Of a DNA stretch of 64,000 nucleotides, positions 49,911 to 62,237 are shown piece by piece. The notes under the pieces were generated by a model. That model made no database searches and had not been told where the DNA came from. It saw only the letters and a program-made list of their open reading frames with translations. This DNA comes from Paracentrotus lividus (taxonomy: Eukaryota; Echinodermata; Echinoidea; Camarodonta; Echinidae). Positions within the stretch are counted from its first letter, which is position 1. Every line of letters begins with the position of its first letter. The stretch lies in contig CALNVZ010002100.1 of assembly GCA_940671915.1 (NCBI GenBank), forward strand, positions 11,940,811 to 12,004,810, in the 5' to 3' direction. The position numbers and the translations under genes were made by a program.

Positions 49911-51776
49911 TTAATGGCAGTTGAATGGGATGCAGACAAGAAGTCAGAGTCCAGTTCCATTGTGTCTTCAGAGCTGAGCTCAGAGGATATATCACCATCA
50001 TCAGATCCACTGGACTCGGATGAATCAAGTGACTCCCCTCCTAATGGCCCAACGAGGAGGGAGTATTCTAGAGAATACAGTCTCAGGGACTCAGGCAATG
50101 GCGATTCAGGCGACTCCGGGATCTACCGTAGAGATTCCGACAGGTCTCACAAATTGGACACCTCGAATTGCGGTGACTTGGACACAATCAATGAGGAGGA
50201 TTTGTCGTCAATTATGAGGCCAAAGACCATCGTGACAGATCTAGAAACATGTAAGGATTTTGTGCAGAGCCTGGCTGAGCAGGTCCAGGCTATGCAGGAG
50301 GCTTTGAGGAAGAGCAAAGATGATTTGTTAGAAGCAGATGAAGACGAGTTAGAAGAGAGTAGAGATTTGATTGTAGAAGATAGAGAAATGGTAGTAAAGC
50401 ATGACAGGGTTCCGGAAGTAGAGGATATCTATGAGACAACACCCATGGTTGAAGTTAGGGTTGATCCTGAGATGATGGATGAAGGACTTCATAATGGAGG
50501 ACACCAAAATGGAGGAGTTGGTTTCTGGGAAAACGAACCACTCTCAGTCAGAGAGCGTGTCATGCAGATTGACAGGGCTACGCTCGGACGGGAACACCGG
50601 TTGTCATATAGAGGGCGCTCTTCTCCGATAGAACGGGATTCCTATGCCAGTCGCGAGTCCCATTTCAGCCTTCTCAGTCATGAATCACACAGTAGTCACC
50701 TGTCACGGGGCAGTCAAGAGTCGCATCAAAGTCTGAAATCATCGCTTGATTCCCATGCTAGCCATGTTTCCTTTGGTCATCATGAACTGCACGGAACCTT
50801 TGACTTGCCAGGTATGAGGGAGTCATACAGCAGTCATGGTTCAAATAAGAGCTACGATTCAAAGAGCAGTAGCCTTATGAATGGGGACCACAGTCCTATC
50901 CCAAAACGTATTTCAAATGAGAGCCAATCGAGAGATAGGTCGCGAGGCACTCCTAGCCCACCACCATCCAAATTCACCAATGGACCATTGAGGTCAAGCA
51001 ACCCTGTAAATAATGTGCAAAAGATCATCAATGGTACAACCAGTCAATCCAATACGAACGGTACTTCCAGTAAACCCAGGCCACCTGCCAGGCAGAACGT
51101 CCCACCAGCTAAACCCATTCCTCCCGCAAGACCAAACGGGACAACCAAAATGAACGGACAGTCTCTCCCTAATGGAGTGGTCAAGCCTGCTAGGGACGGG
51201 AGGACAAGTGGTCCCCCCATCTCAGGCATGAGGTGCGGGACAACCAATCAGGTTGTAGATGATGGAGGATACGAGACACCTATCCAATGCAAACCTATTC
51301 CACCAGCACGGAACATGGGTGTCCAGAAACCCAGATCATCACACGTGCAGGCAGATTATGAGGAAGTCATCCAATTACCTGGCAATGTCTGCGATAATCA
51401 GTCCACCGGTCTGTGTGTTCGGACGACCAAGAAAGACGACTATATCCATGTGTCGTCCACTTATGAAGTGACCGACATTCAAGCTGCAGGGAGCCAACCT
51501 AGCCGTAACGATAGCGACAAGAGCACGAACGGAGTCCAGAGGACTGTGACTGAAGAGGGCGCTATTTATGAGTTTCCTCCTGATACGTGCATGATTGAAG
51601 AAGTGCCTCGGCCAGTGTCTGCTATGGAGGAGGAACCGCCTAAAGAATGCTTTGAGGAACATGCCCCTCCTGAACCGGTCATATATAAATATGATGGACC
51701 AGAGGTCTTTGGAGAGAATATCAAGACTGAACCAGTCAGGTTTGAGGAGAGGGATGCTATCAAGAAATGGGACCCG
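49911..51776 (+). CDS. 622-codon exon: disordered scaffold region with SH2/SH3-ligand-like motifs
   Basis: A very long internal exon, open from TTA to CCG, phase 0 at both ends. The acceptor is TATATACAG and the donor CCG|GTAAGTG. Residues are counted from the Met at 49914. Residues 8-45 are Ser/Asp/Glu-rich. Residues 113-138 form a second heptad series (Cys113, Val117, Leu120, Val124, Met127, Leu131, Ser134, Leu138), followed by a very acidic stretch to about 157. Residues 244-320 are a Ser/His tract with repeated SH.S steps. Residues 388-465 are Pro-rich with PPARQ, PIPPARP and PIPPARN, i.e. PxxPxR-type SH3 ligands. Tyrosine motifs are YETT (173), YETP (453), YEEV (482), YEVT (517) and YEFP (552), of the sort bound by SH2 domains once phosphorylated. 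Most of the exon is predicted to be unstructured. With the PH domain downstream this fits a membrane-associated adaptor. The family is not recognised. Translation could also begin at 49914. Confidence 0.92.
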
Positions 51777-52626
51777 GTAAGTGATTTCATTTTCATGTTT
51801 CTTAACTCTCTTAGTTATGATATAAATACAAAATTATTTTACTTTGGTTGTTCATTGGGGATCACTGTGAAATCTGTTAATGGTTTAATCAATATTTGGG
51901 TGATTAATGAAAATATTAATTGTGTGAGCTTTGGGGTATTAATAACAATTCTGCATTAGGTTTTCTTATAATAAGATCTTATACAAAGTCATTGTCATAT
52001 TCCATTCAAACTAAAATCCACTCTGAAAAGTCAGTTCTTGCCTGTCAATCAAAATACCATTTTATGTCTGCCAGCTTTTAGGATGATTATTAAAGTGAAA
52101 AAAAAAAAATTAATCAGGAAGTTTGCCCCAGACATGATTACAAGACAATTGAGGTACAGCCTAAATTTTGCAAATCATTCTCAAATAATCCTTTTTTAAT
52201 CTTAAATTGGCATAGGAAGTATTGAGAAATGCTTTAGAACCTGTTTGGACGCTTTGACGTCAGTCAATCACTTTTGGCCATAATTCATTATTTTAGATAA
52301 ACAAAGGAGAAACATATTAACTTGGTATTATTTTAAGAAAAGAGTAGCATATATCCTTTTTTTTCCAGATTTGTTTATACTATTTTCATATCATAGTGAC
52401 CCATATTGATGCGTCGTATGGATAACTCAATAAAACATTCAATGGAACATTTCCTTTTATAATCATGATAACTAAAACTTCAACTGATGATATTCTAACC
52501 TGAATTGTTTACATCGCTATTAACATGGTATGATCATTATGTAGGATGCAGGAAAACTGTCACTTTTGCCTAGCTTTTAGAAGGGTTTATAAAAATCTAA
52601 ACTATAAATCCACCAGCTTCGGGTTC

Positions 52627-52874
52627 TTAACTCTTTGCCTGCCAAATTTGACTATAGTCACAATTTTACTTATTAACTATACAATCGTAATAATTCATTT
52701 TCTCTGTAATGGCTGGGCTAAAAGATCTGAAAATCACTGATAATGCTAGGACCAGGTCTGCAGCATAATTTCTCATAATTCATACTAAGCAAATGTTGTT
52801 ATACTATTTCTAGTAATTAAAGAGAAAAGTCTTCGTTTTTCTGATTAAAATTATTGTGGCAGGCAAAGAGTTAA
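52627..52874. mobile_element. TTAA-flanked miniature inverted-repeat element
   Basis: It is bounded by TTAA on both sides, with inner ends CTCTTTGCCTGCCA and its complement TGGCAGGCAAAGAG. The match continues weakly inward. TTAA target duplication is the hallmark of piggyBac-type elements, so a non-autonomous piggyBac-like element is inferred. The 248-bp body is non-coding. Confidence 0.7.
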
Positions 52875-55154
52875 CACTTTTCCCGAGCAAGTGTCTAGAT
52901 GATGACATCATCACCTAAGAGTGGGTCTTGATTAGGGATCTTTCATCAACCGAGCCTTGAAGTAATAAGATTCCAACCCAACCTTCAAGCTCTAACATAC
53001 ATGCCTCATTGCACGCCAGCACACACTCAATCCGCAGCTCAATGCTAGACCAATTATCCCGCAATTCTGGGCTTAGAACCGATTTAGTGACAAACTTTGG
53101 CTGATGGAATTAATGGGAACGAGAGGTGGGAAGGAGGACACGCCCATGACCAGAATAAACTGATGATAGGTTAGGGTGATGGACAAGGGTTGACTAAAGG
53201 AAAGCTTGTTTGCAGAGAAAGAGTTGGGACATCACTTTAAATGATCTAAATCAAACCATATAATTTTGTTATCATTATCCTTTCATGATACAAATTATGT
53301 GTTTTATAATTGCACATGTTATACGTATTTTAACCTAAGTTTGTAATGCAGCTGTTGGTCACAATGGAACTTTTTCTGATAAACAATTTTAAATAAAACA
53401 AATATAATCATCTTATATAATCCCTCCAAATTTTATGTAGGAGTTGAAGACCCAAAGAGTGTTGAGATATGTAGCTAGCAACATCCATTGAACCAAACAT
53501 TATGATGCTTATTGGTCTAATTACGATTGGGAATACTACCTTATTTTGCCAGTTTTGTTAACAAATTGGAAGAACTATTTGGCACCCAAACAAATGAAAT
53601 GGAATTTAGGAATCAGGCATATTAGAAAAGTTGTAAATTTACTTTTTGCAGACAATAGAATAAGAAACTCGCTCTAATCTCTGATGACGATGCAGATGAA
53701 CTAGATAAAGCCATTAATAAAACTGAGCCAATTCCTCATAAATATGAATTTATTTGTCATTCATTACCATGCCATGCTTGATGTGGGTCTGATTCAAGTC
53801 GGTTATAGAAACAATTACTATGTAGGACCTGGACATAAATAGCTAAAAAGCTACACCCTGATGACAGGCAGAAATGTCGGCCTCGAAATAGAGCATTGAA
53901 ATGAAGAATACTCTCAGCTTATTAGTACTTAAAAGATTTGAAATTTGAGCTAGCTTTAGCATAAATCTAGCATTGGCCTAATTTTGAGAACTTTTCAATA
54001 TGCTTGATTTGTCAATTATCACACATGAATGTTAACGGACATGAACATGGCCATAATTCTTTAAAATTTATATATATAATTGATTTTTTGGTTGAATAAA
54101 ACATTGATGTAAATGTATGGACCCTTGAAATGGACCAACCACATTAAGTCAAATATCAACTTTGAGTTTCGATGACATTCAATTACTGTTTTTAAAGATT
54201 TGTTACATTTTGTATACCCCCCCCCCAAATGGAGCTTTTGGATCTTACATATTTTTTCTTTAATTGCCCATATGCTCATTGAGAAAAGCTAAAACATTAG
54301 TACACATAGGTCTTCTAAGTACCTTAATGGTATCAAATGTGAAATATTAAGGCTTTATTTCATCAGTGCATAAGTCACCAGACATTGGCAGTGATATAAA
54401 GCCATCTCATTAAGGATTTTATAGACTTGCAATAAGCTTGATGGGCTTCTGTCAAGTTCAGTTTATTAGAAGCTTATTGAGGAAAAGAGAAAAAAATCAT
54501 AGAAAATCAAAAGAGAGAGAGAGAGAGAGAGAGGTGGGGGAGGAAGAGAGACAGAAATAAAAGTAAAGTGAAAGAGAGGGTCTTAGTCATAGCATGATGC
54601 CTCATAATTTTCAGATTACAAACAGGATACTCCAATTTCTCATTTGCACATTTAAGGAAGCTAGAAGTTGAGCTTTCGTGACTGAAAAATAATACTGTGA
54701 ACCCATTAGATAAGCCATCTTTACTTTTTCTACATTCAACTTGCCTTTCAATAGGATATTTAAGCCTGTTTTGCTCAGTCATTTTTTTTGGTTTTTTTTT
54801 TTTGTGTGTGTGTTGGGGGGGGGAAATCTCATTTTAATGGATGTGAATGAATACATGAATGTCATATAATTTTGGAAATCAATTAATGTATGAGTGGATT
54901 ATAGAAAAAAATGAAAGTGATGTCATGATGAATTTTTTTTTAGGTTACATCATTAAAAAAATGTTATGCATCAAAGAAAAAAAAAACCCTCTTAAATATC
55001 ATCAAGAAGAGAGTTTTGATTTAACATTTATTTAGACACTTGGAAGATCTTCCCTGGGCCAGTTATAAAGTTACAACCTGTGACAATCCCAATAATACTT
55101 GGTCGATACGCTGACAACGTTAAAAATATTTTAAACTTTTTTTTTTTTTTTTAA

Positions 55155-55660
55155 ATCCTGCGAAGGAATTCTATGAGCTGTCCAATTGTGTATCTTGTAA
55201 ACAGGAATCATTAAGTTCTAAGGTCTGTCAGATTGGTGTTTTCATAACTCTGAGCTTGTTATATGGTCCTGCGAATTTGCCAAGTTGTGTAACTCATAAG
55301 CAGGAATCTTTAAGTTCCAAGACATATCCAGTTAATGTTTTCATATCCCTTAGCTTGTTCTGTGATCCTGCAAAGGGACTCTTACATTCATTTGTCCAGT
55401 GTTTTAACTTGTAAACAGGAATTTTCAAGTTCTGAGATATGCAGGTTGTTGTTGTTTTCATATCTCTGAGCTTGTAAATTTGGTCCTTCAGAGGCACTCT
55501 ATCAGCTGTCAAGTTGTGTAACTCATAAACAGGAATAATCAAGTTCCAAGAAATGTCAGGTTGATGTTTGTTTGGTCCTGCGAATGAAACTTTTCAGCTG
55601 TCCGGTTGTGTAACTCGTAAACAGGAATTGTCAAGTTCCAAAACATCTGAGGTTGACATG
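55155..55660. repeat. Minisatellite, about five units of 91-116 bp
   Basis: The anchor TAAACAGGAAT.RTCAAGTTC recurs near 55198, 55298, 55411, 55527 and 55618. Each unit contains GGTCCTGCGAA, an AGCTGTCCAGTTGTGTAACT segment, and a GTTTTCATATC.CTGAGCTTGT segment. Units have diverged by substitution and small indels. Confidence 0.85.
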
Positions 55661-57363
55661 CATAACCGTTAGCAGATACATCTTCCAGGAACTCTAACCA
55701 TCCCAACTCGACCAGAAGCAGAGCTTTAAACTAACCTGTCAGTTTACACCTGGGTAGAGCTTCCTGTGCAAATCTTGTCATTCCTTTAAGAAAACATGGG
55801 AGGGGGACTAGAAAAGGTTTATCATGGTAATTTGATAGTTAGTGGTAATCTTTTACCTTATTTGTTGTTCCTCCTTTATATTTTGATTTTTGGTTCAGAG
55901 AAATTGTAGCAAGATAATAATAGGTTTTATACTCTTTACTGGATTTCATGAAATATATGTAATTCAAGAGAATATAACCTGCTTTACATACTTCTTTACA
56001 TTAGTTGGGATTCAGTTAGGCATTATAAGCATATGACTGATTATTTGGTATTTTTTAAACAAACAATAAGAAGCAATGACAATGGCCAGATTATAGTTAA
56101 ATTAGGACCTAGTCAAATATTAATTAAAAAGTATATACCTTGGAAACAATAACCATGTATATGTTTGACATTGGCTATTAATATGAGAAAATATTCAAGG
56201 ATTAATACTGTTACGTAAAATGTCTTTAATATTACTTAAATGATTTATGTGTCTCATTTACAAAGATTTTATCATTCATTGAGAGAACATTTGGAATATG
56301 ACTTGAACGACATATATGTTTAATTGGCAAATATTTTATCTACACATGTATATATTCGATATAATTATTATTTGGTGAATTCTTTATATCTGTTTTGCAG
56401 TTTTCACGACTCTGTATGAATAAAGTTTATTATTATTATTATGTATTATGTTTGATACAGATATACCAAAGAAAACAAATTATGTTCCATCGCAGATCTA
56501 GGCATAAGTGTGAAAAGGGGATGGAAACAGACAAAAGTAGGATACATCCTTCAATAAAAAGAATGATGTCATACTTTGGTGTTGATTTGTTGAAATCTAG
56601 TATAAAGAAAGAAATGGAGACACCTGGCTTATAGAGTGATTGTGGTCTGTTGTATAGACCGAGGCCCTCATGATGAAGCAGTAATGTTGTGGCTTGGCCA
56701 GTTATTATCTCTACCAAACCATAAACTCTCACTAATGACTGTATTCCTCCAAACCTTCTCTCTTAAAAGTCTACCTGTCAAAGAAATTTAATATTCTTAG
56801 TATTGGGAAGTAAACTGCCACTTGTTTTGAAGGTGAACAAGCTACATGTATGTCCAGAATGTGTATTAGAGTTATGCATACCATTTAGCATACTGGTTGA
56901 AAATATATTTCTGAAAATTGAATTTTCAAGGGTGCTATCACATCAAACTTGCTATCATAGTAACTTTGCCATCAATGGTGACTTTTGTAAAAGTAGCAAT
57001 TGTTAATGCAATGGTATGAACCAAGGAGTGATGTGGTGCTATACTAGGGTACTGATTTATACTGCCTTGAGACCCATGAATCTGACCTTCCAATATAAGT
57101 GATGCCCGCACAGAGGGGAAAATAACAATGTTTTTAATAGGCAGGTGGTGTTTCAAAACAGGTTACTGAAATGCAGATTAAAATTATTTTAGAGATTTAA
57201 TACGTTCACATCTTATGATTCAGTGGGGTAAGAAAAGGAACCTTGTAGGCGTAAGTTGTAGATAGGGGATATTTGACATCACTATGACGCTAGACAGACA
57301 GAAAGTATTAATGAGCAATTTTCAAAATGATATCAGACTCTAGTCAAACAGTGGTACTATTAC

Positions 57364-58117
57364 GGGTACAGCCCACAAGACCGACACCCACGAGACCGAC
57401 GGCCCACGAGACCGACGACCCATGAGTCCGACAGTAAAGCAAATAGACCAACGAGATCGACTATAAACAATTTAGGCCCACGAGACCGACAGCCCACTAG
57501 ACCGACACTAGATCAAACAGGCCCACGAGACCGACAATACAATGATATGACCCACGAGACAGAAAATTCGCAATGAAGGCCCACGACACCGACGGTAGAG
57601 CAAAACAGCCCACGAGACCGACATTACATGAAGTATACCCACGAGTCAGAAATTGCCCCATGGCGCGTTGTATTAAACAAGAAGATCAGGAGCAGGGGTG
57701 ATAGAGCTAGTTACTCAGGCTACGATGTTATATGAAGACCTTTTCTTTTTTGTTTGTTTGTTTTTTGTATGTGTGTGTGTGTGTTTGTTTTATCATTTAT
57801 TTATGAATGTTGATATGCGAACGCGAATTTAGAGCTTATATCACATATTATTTAGAGCCCAATTTCACTCGTGGGTCTACTTCATGTAATGTCGGTCTCG
57901 TTGGCTGTATTGCTCTACTGTCGGTGTCGTGTGTCAAGTTATTGTGATGTCGGTCTTGTTTGTCATATCATGGTAGTGTCGGTATCGTGCACCTGTTTGA
58001 TCTAGTGTCGGTCTAGTAGGTATGTATTTGCTAGCGTCGGTCAAATAAACATTTTTTGTCTAGTGTCGGACTAATGGGCCGTCGGTCTCGTGGGTGTCGG
58101 TCTAATGGGATGTCCCC
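57364..58117. mobile_element. Foldback transposon with subrepeat arms and 8-bp target duplication
   Basis: Two imperfect inverted arms (about 57364-57660 and 57855-58117) are built from repeats of the core CCCACGAGACCGAC: about 12 copies in the left arm and about 10 in the right. The outermost copies are spaced 15-16 bp, the inner ones about 31 bp. The termini GGGTACAGCCCAC and the complement of TGGGATGTCCCC pair imperfectly. The octamer ACTATTAC borders both ends (57356-57363 and 58118-58125), a target duplication. The roughly 195-bp middle has a TTTG/GT run and no coding frame. This architecture matches the class of foldback elements described from sea urchins (TU elements), whose arms also consist of short tandem subrepeats. 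The resemblance in class is clear; family membership is inference. Confidence 0.85.
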
Positions 58118-58129
58118 ACTATTACGTAT

Positions 58130-58143
58130 CTGTGACGTCACAG
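58130..58143. promoter_or_regulatory. Palindromic CRE-type site
   Basis: A 14-bp perfect palindrome CTGTGACGTCACAG contains the full CRE octamer TGACGTCA (58133-58140), a binding site for CREB/ATF bZIP proteins. It lies 5 bp beyond the target duplication of the foldback element, so the element inserted beside it. Function is not shown. Confidence 0.35.
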
Positions 58144-61100
58144 GTAGGAGCAGGAAATCATGCTTCAATTCATTCAAGGAAATGAGCGATTATCTTGTGC
58201 GTACAATGTCTAGTATAGTGTTTACTTGACAATTGTCCAGCTAGAAAGGCTTAAAATGACCACTTCAGAGAACCCACAGGATGGGAAGATTGAGGACATT
58301 TGCCCCCGGAATGATTCATTGTTGTCTGATTGATAGGACTATAATAACATGCTCCCAGTGATACATGTGAGTCAATAGATCTTGACCGTTTCACAGACTT
58401 GCTATCTGTCAAACCACTCCTACCATATAACACAAAACAAAGGTAACATGATTTTGATCCAGCAACAATTGCTCTTGGCTTTATTTCATCTAAGAGTTAG
58501 GATTAGTGTTGAGCAGGGATGTATGTTAGGTTGAGGGTAGGGTAAAGTGTAAATTTGAGGGCTTAAGTTAGTCATCCAATAAGTGTATTATGGTATTTAG
58601 GAGCAAAATTTGCTGGAGTAAATGTCATGGAATCCTGAACAAAGTAAAGGCAGGTTTATTTGGCAGACTCGTCAGGCTTTAAAACATTTAAGTAGCATTG
58701 GGAGTCAGAAAAGATCGTAAACGTGCAAATTTACAAGTTTTGTCCTTTGTGTTTCTGTGAGTCACATGTTTTGCAGACATGGTTGAAGATAAAGTTTGCC
58801 CTTGTCGATTAGTCTTCAAATCCATATCACAAAGGTTAGAACACTAGTTTTAACGAACAAGGGGTGCTACACGTACGTTCCCAACCTTTTAAAAAAGACA
58901 CCCCCTCAGTCTGACCTGTGGTTTGGGGTCAAATGATCATTTGTTGGCTCAACTTTTCATTGTGGTTGCCCAAACATTAATGATCTATTGCATTCTGTTG
59001 ACGTGATAGGAAGTTTGGTATAGAAGCGGATGATGTGATGAAATCCAGGATATTAGTAAACTCAATAAATAACTTGACAAGAGTGCTCATTTCTTGGCTT
59101 CTATTGCCCAAATTTGATTGATGGATCACATATTCTGTCACCCTGATCTAGCCAGGTACACAAAGGATGATGTGATAAAAAGCAAATTGTTTTGGGTGCA
59201 TCTAATAACGTGATGGCATTTTTAAAAATTGTTCATTTTATTTTTTTAACATAGATTTTATTGTTTTTGGGGCCATTGATTTATTCCGATTCTAGTCAAT
59301 GATGGGCGCAGATTAGTGCATCTCGGGCCGGTCAATGTATAAAATACAACTTTCTATTGCTATCAAATGCTTGCTTTTATCACCAGGTCAGATCATTAGT
59401 CTTGTCATTTTGTATCGGAACATATTTTGTGACTGCAGGTACCATAATCCAGAAGCTTCTCCTCTTACAACATGCCCACACATAATGGTTGGTTTTACCT
59501 GCCTAGAATTCCTGAGAAAATAAGATTCAATAGCAGATGCAATTGTCTTCACAACTGGAAGTTGTCCAGGTTTCCATCCATCTATTGTTGTATTGGTGGC
59601 AGGCCAAGAGCTGAAATATTTGTTAGCTAGGGCATCATCTCTTGAGGCTTTAGTGCGTCATCAGAGAGCCTGAGGTGTCAAGAGATGTATGCTGTAGCCG
59701 CTAGCATTAATGAGATAATGGTTGAAGTAAGGCAATGATACTGTGTGGCATCTAGGTTTCTTTTTTTTCTTTTTCTTAAGCTTGTAACCAGTACTGCTTG
59801 TAACAATGGATTATGTTGGATAGTAGGCTTGTATATTCTTGTCTGATCAACGTCAAAACTCATAATGCCAACCGACTCCAACCAACCTTCCAAAACTTCT
59901 GGTAAACCTGGAGTAACTGTTTTTTGTTGTTGGTCTATTTTCAGTCTATTTAAAGATGTACCTCCTTGTTGTAATTATAATTTTGTCATTTTCACAAAGA
60001 GCGATTTTTGCAACTAACAGAAACAAACATAAACAAAGGGCATTTACTGTTACAATATTCTTTTATGGCTATTTACATAAAGGAAGAGTATGTGATAGTA
60101 TCAAGTTTTTATTTCATGATTGTGGACTATTCAGAGAATTCAGGGTCAAAAACTAATCATATATATGCTTTGAGAGCCACTTTGACTCTCAAGACGCTTT
60201 GTAAAAACGGTGATGAATTGACCCCCCTTCTATGTTGAGCATATTGCTTGTTGAGTTTGGAAGGCTTTTGAGGGGATCTGGCAATATTTCAACAGCAAAA
60301 AATGTTTTGTTAAATTTTTATTGAAGATTGTATGCAATTACTACTACCGGACTCCCCTCCCCCCCCCCCCTCCTCCCGACATCCCATCCTGCTTTTGAGC
60401 TATACCAGGAATAATTGTGTGTTTTGAAAGCAGGTCCTAAATAACAAATATATTTATGTCTGGTATAATATCCACCAGAATAATCTACCCCACTTTTATC
60501 TCTGCGTATATATCGTCTCCTCCAGTATATATAGCAATGTTGCCATCACTTTATTTAAAATTTTTGCTCTTCGTCAGTGCGATTGCTCAGGAAATGTGTT
60601 ACAAGTGATTAACCCAAATAACTGGAGATGACATCAAAGGACCTTGATCTACTTATTCTGAAAAATATTTTGTCCCATGTTGTCAGAATACATTTACTTT
60701 TTGAAACTTTTAGTTTAATGTAACTTATAACCACCTTTTCTCTCTCTTTGTGAACACTCCAAAGCATTAAAAACTGTCTGTGATTGGATTTGTCTGTTTC
60801 AATTATTTCACTTTTTTTTTAAAACAACTTCTTGTGTTAGGTATAGATGTTTATTCAGAGCATCATATTTAATTACAAAGATTTTTCAGTGGTATTCGTT
60901 GGGCATAAAATTCTACATTTACAGTACATCAAACCTTAACAAACGTTTTTACCCTTGCAACTGTTATTAGGCAAAGGAATAAATGATACATTTTAGATCT
61001 ATTGTCACTCTAGTCTCACCAGGAATAGAAAGATAACAATCTATTTTTATCATGTCACTGCGAATTGCTTTGTGTTTCACATTTCATCTGCCGAGTTCCC

Positions 61101-62009
61101 ATCAATTTTCAGGAAGCGATCGTGATTTGCTCAATTTAGGATGGAGATGAAAATAGACTTCTCTCCAAACTTTATTGGCAGATATTCCTTGGGTTTCTAA
61201 AGTGAGTCACACTGCACCAAAAAGGGGAGGAAGGAATACGTAATTAGTCCTTAGCAAAAGAGTGCATGAATTCAGAGAAAATTTAGGGATTTTTTTTCTA
61301 AAATTATTTGATGATTGCTGGGTTTTAGCTCAAAATTGAACTCTGAAAATCTAGGCTGAATATAAAGTAGGGTATTGTTTTTATGTTTTGCCATATGGTG
61401 TGACAAACCTGAAGTCTTAAAATAGACTGATGTAGTGCTGAGTTGATGTTTTTGTCTTTTGTTTGCTTTCATCTCTTTTTCTTTCTCTCTAAACTGAATA
61501 CTTTATCTTAATTACATGTACCAACAATAAAGTTGTAGGCCTATAGTAAACTTAACCGAAGGTTAGCAATATATGCTTGGATGCCCTCAAATAGATCTCA
61601 TATTTGATTTATTTCCTCTTTACTCTATTTATCTTTTTATAGTTCTTATTGATGATTTATTTTAGAAAATCATAAGGTTCCTCCCTGTGCTAGTTTTTTT
61701 TGCTGCAAAATCCTATTTTGTCCATATTTTATAGAAATTCATTTTCTTTCACTGGATTTTTTTTTCAACTTTTCCTCCTATTTCTTGTACTTAAATTCTT
61801 TCTAGAAACTTTCTATTTTCAAGTGCAAGCAAGTTTGTTTTGTCAACAAAAAAAAATTACAGATTTTACAGCTACCAAATGACAATACTTCATGAATCTA
61901 ACCATTTCACACATGGATTCTTTTATTCATAATGATTTCACAGACAAACAATCCTCAAGACCATTTCTTCACAGTCATACAATTTTCTAACTTTCTTCTT
62001 TGACTGCAG

Positions 62010-62237
62010 GTACCACTGCTGCGAGAGCTCTACTCCAATGTCCAGCGACACAAAGACCAGACGACGGGACAACGATACTCAAGGAATGACTCCAGCCCCC
62101 GGTCCAACCGGGCAGGGGAGATCAGCATGGAGGGATACATGGAGAAGCTACCTATGGGCAGGAGGAGGGCATCCCTCATCAAGAAATGGAAGAAGAGATA
62201 CTTCAGGGCGAAGGCTGGGAACCTGTTCTATTATGAG
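62010..62237 (+). CDS. Exon encoding linker and first strands of a PH domain
   Basis: A 76-codon exon, phase 0 at both ends, acceptor TTGACTGCAG and donor GAG|GTATGG. Joined to the preceding exon it reads …KKWDP|VPLLRELYSN…. Residues 1-37 are a polar linker. Residues 40-76 start a pleckstrin homology domain: the opening strand EGYMEKL, a basic loop PMGRRRASLIKK, then WKKRYFRAKAGNLFYYE, with the conserved Trp/Arg-Tyr-Phe pattern of PH strands 2 and 3. The cluster of Arg and Lys in the loop between strands 1 and 2 is where phosphoinositide-binding PH domains hold their lipid, so membrane recruitment is likely. The downstream frame after the donor soon stops, supporting the splice site. This frame, not the alternative + frame starting at ATG 62038, makes a recognised domain. 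Confidence 0.92.

Larger units (their letters stand above)
51777..62009 (+). other. 10.2-kb intron between the large exon and the PH-start exon
   Basis: It runs from donor GTAAGTG to acceptor TTGACTGCAG. The large exon's frame stays open for another 60 codons into the intron (to 51959), but that part is AT-rich, and the strong donor plus the perfect join to 62010 argue it is intronic. Elements are listed separately. Other blocks (52875-54215, 55670-57355, 58144-62009) show no gene: AT-rich DNA, a GA microsatellite at about 54511-54535, and C/G homopolymers at 54217-54226, 54815-54823 and 60359-60370. Confidence 0.85.

Noticed and set aside
49901-51796. Antisense frames opposite the large exon
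   Set aside because: They are shadows of the GC-richer coding exon; no independent signals.
51777-51959. Extension of the large exon's frame by 60 codons to a stop
   Set aside because: It begins at a consensus donor (GTAAGTG), turns AT-rich and hydrophobic, and the next exon (62010) joins in phase. Intron retention is possible but not supported.
57364-58117. CRISPR-like array of regularly spaced repeats
   Set aside because: Repeats are short, diverged, inverted between arms and bounded by a target duplication in a eukaryotic intron; it is a foldback transposon.
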